From positions 9,528 to 54,448 of the forward strand of contig CAJUDN010000011.1 of NCBI GenBank assembly GCA_910585355.1: a DNA stretch of 44,921 bases. Reading direction: 5' to 3'. Under the pieces are notes generated by a model that was given only the letters and a program-made list of their open reading frames with translations, made no database searches and was not told where the DNA came from. The first letter of the stretch is position 1, and each line of letters starts with the position of its first letter. This document shows positions 24,973 to 33,990 of the stretch, piece after piece. This stretch comes from an uncultured Lachnospiraceae bacterium (GTDB lineage: Bacteria; Bacillota_A; Clostridia; Lachnospirales; Lachnospiraceae). A program made the position numbers and the translations under genes.

Positions 24973-26322
24973 ATGAGTGGTATGAGTTCCATGGACAGAG
25001 AGAGGAAAAAACGACAGCTTCGCAATAACATTGTCCAGACTCCGAAGCAGGACCGCCCGCCTTTTTATAAGGAAGAAGGGGACGGTGAGGATACCCTCCG
25101 TCAGGCCCTCGGCCAAAGACGAAGGAAGAAAATCTTCATGTTCCTGGCACTGGCGATGTTTCTTGCGGCAACATGTTTTTGCTGGTATCAGTACCAGAAT
25201 GAATATGAATATACAGAATATGACGTGTCCTGGGAGCAGTCCATGCGGTTTTCTGACGGGGTTCAGAGCGGGGGACAGGAAGCGGGAGATACCTCGGAAA
25301 GTGGGACAGGTAAAGTAGTCGGCGACAGCAGCTTTGTACAATACGAGTATTTTGGCGACAATATGATTAAATATACCAAGGACGGCGCCTCCTACATAGA
25401 TGCTTCAGGAAAAACCGTCTGGACCCAGGGCTATGAAATGAAAACTCCCATTATCAACGTGAACGGCGATTATGCAGTTATTGCGGACCAGCAGGGAAAC
25501 CAGGCGTATATCTGCAACCGTGAGGGATGCACAGGGGTGGCCAAAACCCAGCTTCCCATCACAAAAGCAGCCGTTTCAGCCAGAGGCGTGACTGCCGCCG
25601 TGGTGGAGGACAGCACGGCCAGTTATGTTTTTTATTTTAAAAAAGACGGAGAGGAGCTGGGAATCTATATTAAAATGCTGCTGTCCGGCGACGGGTATCC
25701 CATTGATCTTGCTCTTTCCCCTGACGGGAAGCAGGTTGTCATGTCGGTGGCCTATCTGAAAAACGGCGCCCTTAAAAGCAAGGTGGTATTTTATGACTTC
25801 TCAGAAATCGGAAAAAATGTAAGCAACCGTTTCATTGGCGCCTTTGAGGAAGAATTTGACGGAAAAATGGTTGCAAGGGTCCGGTATCTCAATGAGGAAA
25901 CCGTCTGCGTGTTTTCTGATAAGGGGATGACTTTTATTTCCGTAAAAAATGTAATTCCGGATACTACAGTCGTTACGGTTCCGGTGGAGGAGGAGATTAA
26001 AAGCATCTGTTATTCGGACCGGTATGCCGGAGTGGTGGTGGACAACGCTTCCGGAAGCTCCAGCCGTCTGGATATTTATAATACGGATGGGAAGCGTGTT
26101 GCAAGTGTTGGCTTTGACTACCCATACAGCGGAGTCGAAATTGACGGCGACAAAATTATCCTGTATAATGAGGAGTCGTGCAGGATTTACAATCTGGACG
26201 GCCATAAAAAATTTGACAGGCAGTTTGATTTCCCGGTTTCCTGTGTCCGTTCAGGAAAGAATCATCTGAACAGTCTGATTGTGGCCGGCAGTGATGTGAT
26301 GAAAGAAATTAAATTAAAATAA
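24973..26322 (+). CDS. DUF5711 family membrane-anchored protein
   Basis: This 449-residue protein has a basic cytoplasmic N-terminus, one membrane helix (about 54-71, IFMFLALAMFLAATCFC) and a large outer domain. The outer part consists of repeated beta-strand units (for example MIKYTKDGASYIDASGKTVW and SRLDIYNTDGKRVASVGFD) that look like a beta-propeller. This is the DUF5711 architecture of Clostridia; no enzymatic function is known. GGGAG lies 10 bases ahead of the chosen ATG; a second ATG follows three codons later. It is 31 bases from transketolase and may be co-transcribed with it. Confidence 0.8.
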   Translation: MSGMSSMDRERKKRQLRNNIVQTPKQDRPPFYKEEGDGEDTLRQALGQRRRKKIFMFLALAMFLAATCFCWYQYQNEYEYTEYDVSWEQSMRFSDGVQSGGQEAGDTSESGTGKVVGDSSFVQYEYFGDNMIKYTKDGASYIDASGKTVWTQGYEMKTPIINVNGDYAVIADQQGNQAYICNREGCTGVAKTQLPITKAAVSARGVTAAVVEDSTASYVFYFKKDGEELGIYIKMLLSGDGYPIDLALSPDGKQVVMSVAYLKNGALKSKVVFYDFSEIGKNVSNRFIGAFEEEFDGKMVARVRYLNEETVCVFSDKGMTFISVKNVIPDTTVVTVPVEEEIKSICYSDRYAGVVVDNASGSSSRLDIYNTDGKRVASVGFDYPYSGVEIDGDKIILYNEESCRIYNLDGHKKFDRQFDFPVSCVRSGKNHLNSLIVAGSDVMKEIKLK

Positions 26323-26353
26323 TTTGAAGAGGAAATTCACAGGAGGAAGAATC

Positions 26354-28333
26354 ATGAATGCGATCGACAATTTGGCAGTTAATTCCATTAGAGTCTTGTC
26401 CGCCGACGCGATCCAGAAGGCCAACTCTGGACACCCGGGGCTGCCCCTTGGCAGCGCTCCGGCGGCGTATGAGCTGTGGGCTAACCATATGAACCACAAT
26501 CCGGCGAATCCGTCCTGGGTAAACCGTGACCGGTTCATTTTGTCCGGAGGACATGGCTCCATGCTGTTATATTCTCTTTTATATTTATTTGGATATGGAC
26601 TGAAGAAAGAGGATATTATGAATTTCCGGCAGGTTGGTTCCCTGACTCCAGGTCACCCGGAATATGGCCACACGGTTGGAGTGGAAGCAACCACAGGCCC
26701 TCTGGGAGCCGGAATGGGGATGGCTGTCGGTATGGCTTTGGCGGAAAAGCATCTGGCCTCCGTATTTAATAAGGATAATTATCCGGTTGTGGACCACTAC
26801 ACCTATGTCCTCGGCGGAGACGGATGCATGATGGAAGGAATTTCCTCGGAAGCATTTTCTCTGGCAGGAACCTGGGGCCTTGGGAAATTGATCGTTCTTT
26901 ACGATTCCAATAAGATTTCCATTGAGGGAAGCACGGACATTGCGTTCCGCGAGAATGTGGAAGAGAGAATGCGCGCTTTCGGTTTCCAGACCATTACGGT
27001 TGAGGATGGAACTAATACGGACGCCATCGGCCTGGCCATCGAGGCTGCAAAGGCTGAAACAGAGAGACCGTCCTTCATTACCATCAAGACCGAAATCGGC
27101 TATGGCTGTCCGGCAAAACAGGGGAAGGCCAGCGCCCATGGAGAACCACTGGGCGCAGACAATGTAAAGGCCATGAGAGAGAACTTAAACTGGCCTTATG
27201 AAGAACCGTTCTTCGTACCGGAAGAGGTTTATGAACATTTTGCGAGACTGGGGCAGGAAAAGGCAGATGTGGAAGCTGCGTGGAATGTGATGTTCGCCGC
27301 ATATTGTGAAGAATATCCGGAGATGGAAGTTCTTTGGGAGAAATATCATGCCGGCGTGGACGAAGAGGCCTTGCTAAACAATGAGACATTCTGGCTTGGA
27401 AAGGAAAAACCGGAAGCAACTCGTTCCCTTTCCGGAAAAATGCTGGACCTGTTAAAAGATGAAATGCCGAACCTGATTGGAGGCTCTGCTGATCTGGGTC
27501 CGTCCAACAAAACAGAGATGAAGGGTGCGGGCGATTTCTCCGCAGAGACTCCTGAGGGAAGAAATTTGCACTTTGGCGTAAGAGAACTGGCTATGGCGGC
27601 CATCGGAAACGGCATTATGCTTCACGGCGGCCTGAGGGCTTATGTCGCCACATTTTTTGTATTCAGCGATTATGTGAAGCCAATGGTAAGGCTGTCTGCT
27701 CTTATGAATATTCCGCTGACCTATGTATTCACCCATGACAGTATCGGGGTTGGCGAGGATGGCCCGACTCACGAGCCAATCGAGCAGCTTGCCATGCTTC
27801 GGGCAATGCCCAATCTGCGCGTATTCCGCCCCTGTGACGCGACAGAGACATCTGCCGCTTGGCTGACAGCCGCCGCCTCCAAAAAGAACCCCACGGCTCT
27901 GGTTCTCACAAGGCAGAACTTAAATCCAGTTGCAGGAAGCAGCAGGGAAGCTTTAAAGGGAGGCTATGTGATTGACGACTGCAAAGGGACGCCGGAAGTG
28001 ATTCTCATTGCCAGCGGTTCGGAGGTAGACCTGGCTGTAAGGGCAAAGGCGGAGCTTGAGGCCGAGGGAAGAAAAGTCCGCGTGGTTTCCATGCCCTGTA
28101 TGGAACTGTTCGAAGAACAGAGCGCAGAGTACAGGGAGTCCGTGCTGCCGAAGGCTGTCCGTAAGAGAGTGGTTGTGGAAGCCCTTTCTGATTTTGGCTG
28201 GGGTAAGTATGTGGGCCTGGACGGCGCATACGTTACGATGAAGGGGTTTGGCGCCAGCGGCCCGGCCGGAAAATTGTTTAAAAAATTCGGATTTACTGTG
28301 GAAAATGTGGTAAATACCGTGAAAGCACTGTAA
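26354..28333 (+). CDS. tkt: Transketolase
   Basis: This 659-residue thiamine-diphosphate enzyme moves two-carbon units in the non-oxidative pentose phosphate pathway. The N-terminal ThDP-binding half shows KANSGHPGLPLGSAPAAYEL and GGDGCMMEGISSEAFSLAG. The pyrimidine half has HDSIGVGEDGPTHEPIEQL and FRPCDATET. The full length is typical. I start at the ATG at 26354, which follows AGGAGGA. The frame extends 10 codons upstream without a ribosome site. A 165-bp palindromic repeat begins 14 bases after the stop. Confidence 0.97.
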   Translation: MNAIDNLAVNSIRVLSADAIQKANSGHPGLPLGSAPAAYELWANHMNHNPANPSWVNRDRFILSGGHGSMLLYSLLYLFGYGLKKEDIMNFRQVGSLTPGHPEYGHTVGVEATTGPLGAGMGMAVGMALAEKHLASVFNKDNYPVVDHYTYVLGGDGCMMEGISSEAFSLAGTWGLGKLIVLYDSNKISIEGSTDIAFRENVEERMRAFGFQTITVEDGTNTDAIGLAIEAAKAETERPSFITIKTEIGYGCPAKQGKASAHGEPLGADNVKAMRENLNWPYEEPFFVPEEVYEHFARLGQEKADVEAAWNVMFAAYCEEYPEMEVLWEKYHAGVDEEALLNNETFWLGKEKPEATRSLSGKMLDLLKDEMPNLIGGSADLGPSNKTEMKGAGDFSAETPEGRNLHFGVRELAMAAIGNGIMLHGGLRAYVATFFVFSDYVKPMVRLSALMNIPLTYVFTHDSIGVGEDGPTHEPIEQLAMLRAMPNLRVFRPCDATETSAAWLTAAASKKNPTALVLTRQNLNPVAGSSREALKGGYVIDDCKGTPEVILIASGSEVDLAVRAKAELEAEGRKVRVVSMPCMELFEEQSAEYRESVLPKAVRKRVVVEALSDFGWGKYVGLDGAYVTMKGFGASGPAGKLFKKFGFTVENVVNTVKAL

Positions 28334-28346
28334 AAATGGAACAAGG

Positions 28347-28511
28347 CTAGTGTACTGACACACTTACTTTCAGTCAAATGACGCAGAATGAATTTTCAGT
28401 CTGCAAGGCGGCGGAGGGAGGCGATGCGGTGGCATCGTTGACCGACAACAACGCAGCAGATGGAAATTCAGGCAAGTCATTTGGCGAAATGTAAATGTGT
28501 CAGTACACTAG
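28347..28511. mobile_element. 165-bp palindromic MITE-like element
   Basis: The element begins and ends with perfect 16-bp inverted repeats (CTAGTGTACTGACACA and its complement). Further inside the arms still pair imperfectly (CAAATGAC with GTCATTTG, TGAATTTTCAG with GGAAATTCA), and a central CGATGC/GCATCG hairpin is present. It has no coding capacity of its own. It fills almost the whole gap between transketolase and glucokinase and ends nine bases before the glucokinase ribosome site. Confidence 0.8.
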
Positions 28512-28531
28512 TGGGTCTTTGGGAGGCAGAT

Positions 28532-29473
28532 ATGAGCCAAAAGTGTATAGGAATCGACATTGGAGGGACCACAGTAAAAATCGGTGTGTTCCAGGCGGAT
28601 GGGACTCTTTTGGAAAAGTGGGAAATTCCCACAAAGAAGGAAGAGAATGGGAAATATATCCTCGGGGATATTGCAGCTTCCATCAAAGAAAAGACAGCCG
28701 GGTGGAGTATGTCCCTCTCCGATTTTGCCGGAGCAGGCATGGGACTTCCGGGGCCTGTTCTGGACAACGGATATGTTACGTTCTGTGTGAATCTGGGCTG
28801 GAGAGACATGAATGCCCAGGAGGAATTAAGCCGCCTTTTAGACGGGATGCCGGTAAAGAGCTCCAACGATGCTAATGTGGCGGCCCTTGGTGAAATATGG
28901 CAGGGCGGCGGCAGAGGATACAAGGACATGGTCATGGTGACTCTGGGGACCGGGGTCGGCGGCGGTATTATCTTAAATGGAAAGATTTGGTCAGGCATGC
29001 AGGGAACCGGAGGAGAGATCGGCCACATGCATGTGGTAGAGGGAGAGACAGAACAGTGCAACTGCGGCGGTTACGGATGCCTGGAGCAGGTAGCCTCTGC
29101 TACAGGAATTGTCAGGGTGGCCGCCCGGCTTCTGGCAGCGGATAAGCGGCCTTCATCCTTAAGGTCCATAAGGAATATCACAGCTAAAAATGTGCTGGAT
29201 GAGGCGAAAAAGGGAGATCAGCTGGCGGCAGAGTCTGTGGAGACTTCCTGCCGTTACCTGGGCTGGGCGCTGGCCAGTATTACCATGGTACTGGATCCGC
29301 AGGTTTACTTAATCGGCGGCGGCGTTTCAAAAGCAGGTGAATTTTTAATTGAGAAAATCCAGAAGTATCATGACGAGATGTCTCCGATGGCGGTCGGAAA
29401 GGCTAAAGTATTATTGGCCACCCTGGGAAATGATGCGGGGATTTATGGTGCGGCGAAGCTGATTTTAGAATAA
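28532..29473 (+). CDS. glcK: Glucokinase (ROK family)
   Basis: This 313-residue ROK-family kinase phosphorylates glucose with ATP. It starts with the phosphate-binding IGIDIGGTTVKIGVF. It has the catalytic SSNDANVAALGE (Asp), TLGTGVGGGIILNG and the EIGHMHV box. The zinc-binding motif CNCGGYGCLEQ is also present. The ATG at 28532 has GGGAGG at 5-7 bases. A longer frame from 28460 runs back into the palindromic repeat and is not used. A hairpin terminator follows. Together with pgi and tkt it reflects central sugar metabolism. A sugar other than glucose cannot be excluded. Confidence 0.93.
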   Translation: MSQKCIGIDIGGTTVKIGVFQADGTLLEKWEIPTKKEENGKYILGDIAASIKEKTAGWSMSLSDFAGAGMGLPGPVLDNGYVTFCVNLGWRDMNAQEELSRLLDGMPVKSSNDANVAALGEIWQGGGRGYKDMVMVTLGTGVGGGIILNGKIWSGMQGTGGEIGHMHVVEGETEQCNCGGYGCLEQVASATGIVRVAARLLAADKRPSSLRSIRNITAKNVLDEAKKGDQLAAESVETSCRYLGWALASITMVLDPQVYLIGGGVSKAGEFLIEKIQKYHDEMSPMAVGKAKVLLATLGNDAGIYGAAKLILE

Positions 29474-29482
29474 ATGAAAAAG

Positions 29483-29533
29483 GAGAGCTGTACGCGGGCC
29501 GATAAGAATATCGGTCCGTATACAGCTCTTTCC
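29483..29533 (+). terminator. Terminator after glucokinase
   Basis: GAGCTGTACGCGGGCCGAT pairs with ATCGGTCCGTATACAGCTC, two small mismatches, followed by TTTCC. The T-run is short but the stem is long. Confidence 0.75.
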
Positions 29534-30013
29534 GCCCATCGTAAAACTTAAGTACTTTTGGAAGTTTCCATGCCCTCATCTTTGCGGCGGCTTTTCCGCT
29601 GGGGCGTGTTTAAATATTGCTTTAAAATGAGGAGACCCCGGCCGCGATAACCGGGGCAATTATGAAAAATCTATGTGCAATTTGTCTAATTTGAGAGGTA
29701 AAACTCATTTGCTTCTATGCATTTAGTATAAAAAGCGTATATGAATAAAATGTGAACACAGTGTAAACAGATTATGAAAGTTACAATTTACAGAGCAGGG
29801 AGAGCCAGACAAGAAGATGTCCCCTGTGAACAGTAACTTATGAAACATAGTGACTCAGATGTCGAAAAAAAGTAAGAGCCATTCAGAGAGGAGTATGTTA
29901 TAATCGTAATAGCAAAAGCCGGATATGAATATCTCCTGAAAGTGGTTCATAATCGTAATGGTTCAGCATCCGTTACTCATAATCAACCATACATAACAGA
30001 AAGGAACCGACAC
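29534..30013. other. 480-base intergenic region before the diphosphatase gene
   Basis: There is no credible gene. I see a CCCCGG/CCGGGG hairpin at 29636-29656 and a GTTAC-CAGGG ... CCCTG-GTAAC nested dyad at 29779-29838 that resembles the ends of the 151-bp repeat family. The word ATAATCGTAAT occurs twice, near 29900 and 29949. TATAAT occurs at 29899-29904 without a clear -35. A frame from 29942 is only an upstream extension of the diphosphatase. Confidence 0.45.
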
Positions 30014-31690
30014 ATGCCAAATCAGGAAAAACAGAAAATCTTAGTTTTAGGACATCGAAATCCCGACACAGATTCTATCTGTTCCGCTATCTGCTATGCA
30101 AACCTGAAGCAGCTTTTAAACGGGGAAGAATACGAACCTTGCAGGGCAGGAAATGTGAACCCGGAAACTCAGTTTGTATTGAAGCATTTTAAAGTGGAAA
30201 CTCCGCGGCTGGTAGAAAATGTAAAAACGCAGGTAAAGGACATAGAAATCAGAAAGACAAAGGGCGTTGACCGCGGCATTTCTCTGAAAAATGCATGGAG
30301 CCTTATGCAGGAAAACAACGTGGTTACGCTTCCAGTTGTCGCTGACGGCGGTATTTTAGAAGGGGTTATTACCATTGGTGACATCACGAAATCCTACATG
30401 GATTTGTATGACAGCAGTATTATCTCCAAAGCGCACACCAAGTATGCAAATATCTTGGATACGCTGGAGGGAAGCATTGTTGTAGGGGATTCGGAATGTT
30501 ATTTTGACAGAGGAAAAGTCCTTATCGCTGCCGCCAATCCGGATCTGATGGAAAATTATATTGAAAAGCATGATCTTGTGATTTTAGGAAACCGTTACGA
30601 GTCCCAGCTCTGTGCCATCGAAATGGAAGCGGGCTGCATCATTGTCTGTGAGGGTGCGGGCGTTTCTCTTACCATCCGCAAGCTGGCGCAGGAGCGCGGC
30701 TGCACGGTAATTACAACTCCGTATGATACCTATACAACGGCCCGCCTGATTAACCAGTCCATGCCGGTGAGTTATTTTATGACCACGGATCATATTGTGG
30801 CTTTTTCTGATGAAGATTATCTGGATGAAATCCGCGAAATCATGGCCAGTAAGCGCCACCGGGATTTTCCGATTTTAAACAGCGATGGAAAATATCTGGG
30901 TATGATTTCCCGTCGAAATTTACTGGGGGCCAAAGGAAAACAGATCATCCTTGTGGATCACAACGAGAAAAATCAGGCGGTGGAAGGCGTGGAAAGCGCC
31001 GATATCCGCGAGATCATTGATCATCATCGTTTAAGAACTGTAGAAACCATGTCGCCGGTATTTTTCAGAAATCAGCCTTTGGGCTGCACAGCGACCATTA
31101 TCTGCCAGATGTATCAGGAAAACGGTGTGAAAATTGATAAAAAGACTGCGGGCCTCCTCTGCAGCGCAATTATTTCTGATACTCTGCTGTTTCGTTCTCC
31201 TACCTGTACACGGATGGACAAGACTGTGGCTTTGATGCTGGCCGATATTGCGGGGATCAATGCGGAGGCATATGCAAAGAAGATGTTCGCGGCCGGAAGT
31301 AATTTAAAGGGAAAATCAGATGAAGACATCTTCTACCAGGATTTCAAGCGGTTTTCCGTTGGAAAGTCTGTGTTCGGGATCGGGCAGATTACGTCTTTAG
31401 ACTCCGAGGAACTGGAGGCCTTAAAAGAAAGGATGCTGCTGTATTCGGAAAAGGCCAGAGAACAGCATCATATTGACATGATGTTCTTTATGCTGACCAA
31501 TATTCTTACGGAATCCACCGATCTGGTCTGCGTGGGCCAGGGCGCTGAGCAGCTTGTGGCCAGCGCTTTCCACACCTCTGACGAAGACGACGGGAGCGAA
31601 GAAAAGCTGGATGGGTTTGTCCATCTCCCCGGTGTGGTTTCCAGAAAAAAACAGCTTGCTCCTCAGATTATGATGGCGCTTCAGCAGTAG
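30014..31690 (+). CDS. Manganese-dependent inorganic diphosphatase with CBS and DRTGG domains
   Basis: This 558-residue family II pyrophosphatase hydrolyses pyrophosphate in the cytoplasm. The DHH core is split. It opens with VLGHRNPDTDSICSA, followed by a CBS domain, a DRTGG-like domain (about 140-260) and a second CBS domain (ending KYLGMISRRNLLG). It then resumes with LVDHNE and EIIDHHR and the DHHA2 part. The CBS pair binds adenine nucleotides and regulates activity in characterised clostridial enzymes. The ATG at 30014 follows AAAGGAAC; in-frame codons upstream lack conservation. The flavin-reductase gene starts seven bases after the stop. Confidence 0.93.
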   Translation: MPNQEKQKILVLGHRNPDTDSICSAICYANLKQLLNGEEYEPCRAGNVNPETQFVLKHFKVETPRLVENVKTQVKDIEIRKTKGVDRGISLKNAWSLMQENNVVTLPVVADGGILEGVITIGDITKSYMDLYDSSIISKAHTKYANILDTLEGSIVVGDSECYFDRGKVLIAAANPDLMENYIEKHDLVILGNRYESQLCAIEMEAGCIIVCEGAGVSLTIRKLAQERGCTVITTPYDTYTTARLINQSMPVSYFMTTDHIVAFSDEDYLDEIREIMASKRHRDFPILNSDGKYLGMISRRNLLGAKGKQIILVDHNEKNQAVEGVESADIREIIDHHRLRTVETMSPVFFRNQPLGCTATIICQMYQENGVKIDKKTAGLLCSAIISDTLLFRSPTCTRMDKTVALMLADIAGINAEAYAKKMFAAGSNLKGKSDEDIFYQDFKRFSVGKSVFGIGQITSLDSEELEALKERMLLYSEKAREQHHIDMMFFMLTNILTESTDLVCVGQGAEQLVASAFHTSDEDDGSEEKLDGFVHLPGVVSRKKQLAPQIMMALQQ

Positions 31691-31697
31691 GGAGGGT

Positions 31698-32309
31698 ATG
31701 ATGGCGAAACGGCAGTTTAAACCTGGAAATATGCTGTACCCGGTTCCTGCAGTGATGGTGTCGGTGTCGGATAAAGAGGGGAATTCCAATATTATTACAG
31801 TGGCGTGGACCGGGACAGTCTGCACCAATCCGCCGATGCTATCCATCAGTGTGCGTCCGGAGCGATATTCGTACCATATGATACGGGAGACAGGGGAGTT
31901 TGTTGTAAACCTCACAACAGAAAAATTAGCTTATGCCACAGACTACTGCGGAGTGAAATCCGGTCGTGATACCGATAAATGGAAAGCCGTGGGCCTTACC
32001 CGGGAAACGGCCAGTCAGGTTTTGGCGCCGCTTATTAAGGAATGCCCGGTGAACCTGGAGTGCAGAGTCAAACGAGTGGACGAATTGGGGAGCCATCATA
32101 TGTTTTTAGCGGAGGTGGTGGCCGTTCATGTGGATGAGGCATATATGGATGAAAAGGACACCTTTCATTTATCAGATGCAAAGCCCCTTGCCTATTCTCA
32201 TGGGAGATATTACGGTCTGGGGAAGTGTCTGGGGACCTTTGGATACAGTGTGAAAAAGAAAAATAAAAGAAACAATTCGCTCAGAAGGAATATGAATCAT
32301 TACAAATAA
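31698..32309 (+). CDS. Flavin reductase family protein (FMN-binding split barrel)
   Basis: This 203-residue protein has the flavin-reductase-like split barrel seen in Clostridia. It shows YPVPAVMVSVSDKEGNSNII, TVAWTGTVCTNPPMLSISV and EFVVNLTTEKLAYATDYCG. Such proteins bind FMN and reduce flavin or act as small flavoproteins with unknown acceptors. The C-terminus is very basic (KKKNKRNNSLRRN). GGGAGG lies just before tandem ATG codons at 31698 and 31701. It follows the diphosphatase by seven bases and precedes the kinase-like gene by 19, so it belongs to one operon. Confidence 0.88.
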   Translation: MMAKRQFKPGNMLYPVPAVMVSVSDKEGNSNIITVAWTGTVCTNPPMLSISVRPERYSYHMIRETGEFVVNLTTEKLAYATDYCGVKSGRDTDKWKAVGLTRETASQVLAPLIKECPVNLECRVKRVDELGSHHMFLAEVVAVHVDEAYMDEKDTFHLSDAKPLAYSHGRYYGLGKCLGTFGYSVKKKNKRNNSLRRNMNHYK

Positions 32310-32328
32310 AAAAGAGGGGCGGCGCTAA

Positions 32329-32841
32329 ATGGGAGAAAAAAGTAATATAGTATTAATAGGCATGCCGGCTTCCGGAAAAAGTACTGTGGGGGTTCTGTTA
32401 GCCAAACGGCTGGGATATGCCTTTGTGGATGTGGACCTGGTGATACAGGAGCAGCAGGGAAAACTCTTGAAGGAAATCATTGAGGAACGGGGGCTGGATG
32501 GATTTATGGCCGTCGAGGAGGACGCCAATGCCGGGCTGCAAGTGACAAAGTCCGTAATAGCTCCTGGAGGTAGTGTAATTTATGGTTTAAGAGCCATGGA
32601 ACATTTACAGAAAATCGGAACCGTCGTGTATTTAAAAATTGAATATGAAGACCTGGAAACGCGTCTGGGAAATTTAAAGGACCGGGGTGTGGTCTTAAAG
32701 GACGGCATGACCCTGAGAGATCTGTATGCGGAACGCGTTCCATATTATGAGCGTTATGCAGATGTAACTGTAGAGGAAACCGGAAAAACTTTCGGTGACA
32801 TAGTAGATGAATTACGTGCGTATTTTGAAAGGAGAGCGTAG
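32329..32841 (+). CDS. Shikimate-kinase-like P-loop kinase
   Basis: This 170-residue protein has the shikimate kinase fold outline: Walker A GMPASGKSTVG, a DVDLVIQ box corresponding to the DxD region, and APGGSVIY near the GGG loop. Two features depart from true AroK. The usual FRxxE, whose Arg contacts shikimate, reads FMAVE, and the GGG motif is GGS. It may phosphorylate something else or be an unusual shikimate kinase. AGAGGGGCGG lies before the ATG. The next gene, cysK, starts three bases after the stop. Confidence 0.8.
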   Translation: MGEKSNIVLIGMPASGKSTVGVLLAKRLGYAFVDVDLVIQEQQGKLLKEIIEERGLDGFMAVEEDANAGLQVTKSVIAPGGSVIYGLRAMEHLQKIGTVVYLKIEYEDLETRLGNLKDRGVVLKDGMTLRDLYAERVPYYERYADVTVEETGKTFGDIVDELRAYFERRA

Positions 32842-32844
32842 CTT

Positions 32845-33792
32845 ATGGGAAAGATTTATGGGAGTCTGGAGGAACTGATCGGTCATACCCCGATGGTAGC
32901 GCTGCCGAGAATGTGTGAACAGCATCAGACAGCTGCCAAAGTCTATGCAAAAATGGAGATGTTTAATCCCGGCGGAAGCTCTAAGGACAGACTGGCAGTG
33001 AAACTTCTGGATGATGCAGAAAAGGCGGGCCTGATTACCCGTGGGAAAAATGTGATTGTGGAGCCCACCAGCGGCAATACCGGTATCGGCCTGGTTTCCG
33101 TCGCCCGTGCAAGAGAATATCGGGTGATTGTGGTTATGCCTGAGGATGTGAGTGAAGAGAGAAAGAAGCTACTGGATGCCCGCGGCGCTGTGGTTGAGCT
33201 TACCTCAGCAGAAAAAGGCATGGCCGGAGCTATCGAAAGGGCAAAGGAGATTCTGAAAGAGGATCCGGATGCGTGGATGCCGGATCAGTTCAACAACCCC
33301 AGCGGTCCCCAGGCGCATTATGAGACCACTGGTCCGGAGATCTGGGAAGACATGGACGGAAAAATTGATGTATTTGTCTGCGGCATTGGCACCGGCGGCA
33401 CGATCACCGGGGTAGGACGCTATTTAAAGGAAAAGAATCCCAACATTAAAATTGTTGGTGTGGAGCCTAAAGACAGCGCTGTTTTAAACGGAGGAAAGCC
33501 GGGCCCCCATATGCTCCAGGGAATCGGGGCCGGATTCGTTCCCAGTATTCTGGATATGAGCATTATTGATGAAGTCATGGACATTGATAAGTATGAAGCA
33601 TACCTGACCTGTTATGATCTGACCGCGGCGGAAGGCTACCTGGTTGGGATTTCCGGAGGAGCCGCTCTTCAGGCGGCAAATTATGTTGCAAGACGTGAGG
33701 AAATGGCGGGAAAGAACGTTGTGGTACTTCTGCCTGACAGCGGGGAGCGATATCTGAGCACAGAAATGTATGATGAAGGACCAGAAGAATAA
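32845..33792 (+). CDS. cysK: Cysteine synthase A (O-acetylserine sulfhydrylase)
   Basis: This 315-residue PLP enzyme makes cysteine from O-acetylserine and sulphide. The PLP lysine lies in NPGGSSKDRLAVKL. The substrate-binding loop EPTSGNTGIGLVS and the phosphate loop CGIGTGGTITGVGRYL are intact. The length is typical. GGAGAG precedes the ATG, and it is coupled to the kinase-like gene. A GC-rich terminator-like hairpin follows. A closely related beta-synthase activity cannot be excluded from sequence alone. Confidence 0.94.
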   Translation: MGKIYGSLEELIGHTPMVALPRMCEQHQTAAKVYAKMEMFNPGGSSKDRLAVKLLDDAEKAGLITRGKNVIVEPTSGNTGIGLVSVARAREYRVIVVMPEDVSEERKKLLDARGAVVELTSAEKGMAGAIERAKEILKEDPDAWMPDQFNNPSGPQAHYETTGPEIWEDMDGKIDVFVCGIGTGGTITGVGRYLKEKNPNIKIVGVEPKDSAVLNGGKPGPHMLQGIGAGFVPSILDMSIIDEVMDIDKYEAYLTCYDLTAAEGYLVGISGGAALQAANYVARREEMAGKNVVVLLPDSGERYLSTEMYDEGPEE

Positions 33793-33803
33793 GGGCATAA
33801 AGA

Positions 33804-33838
33804 CGGGCCGGCGTTTGATTTCGCCGGCCTGTTCTTAA
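33804..33838 (+). terminator. Terminator-like hairpin after cysK
   Basis: GGCCGGCG and CGCCGGCC form a perfect eight-pair stem followed by TGTTCTT. The T-run is imperfect. Confidence 0.65.
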
Positions 33839-33841
33839 ATT

Positions 33842-33965
33842 CGGCCCTCATTCGGTCAATATAGCCCACGATACCTCCCTCATTCGGACTCAATTTCCCA
33901 CAAACTGTGACGCACATCTAACGGAAAGCAATTTTCAAACACGCTCTATAGCGTGTCCGCACGGG
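33842..33965. repeat. Possible repeat with duplicated CGAATGAGGG
   Basis: On the minus strand the word CGAATGAGGG occurs twice within 40 bases, and a perfect ACACGCT-CTAT-AGCGTGT palindrome lies at 33941-33958. The block fills the convergent gap between cysK and the M20 gene and has the look of a dispersed intergenic repeat. No second copy is in the window. Confidence 0.35.
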
Positions 33966-33990
33966 CATTTGGAGAATGCTGCGGGAGAGT

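Noticed and set aside
28460..28531. Longer glucokinase frame reading through the 165-bp repeat
   Set aside because: The ROK N-terminus and a good ribosome site place the start at 28532; the extension is translated repeat.
29779..29838. Possible metal riboswitch before the Mn-dependent diphosphatase
   Set aside because: The nested dyad has no resemblance I can defend to the yybP-ykoY aptamer and looks more like a decayed repeat.
33681..33917. Minus-strand frame including MCVTVCGKLSPNEGG in the cysK-M20 gap
   Set aside because: The frame spans the end of cysK and a repeat-like block and has no ribosome site; treated as a repeat, not a gene.
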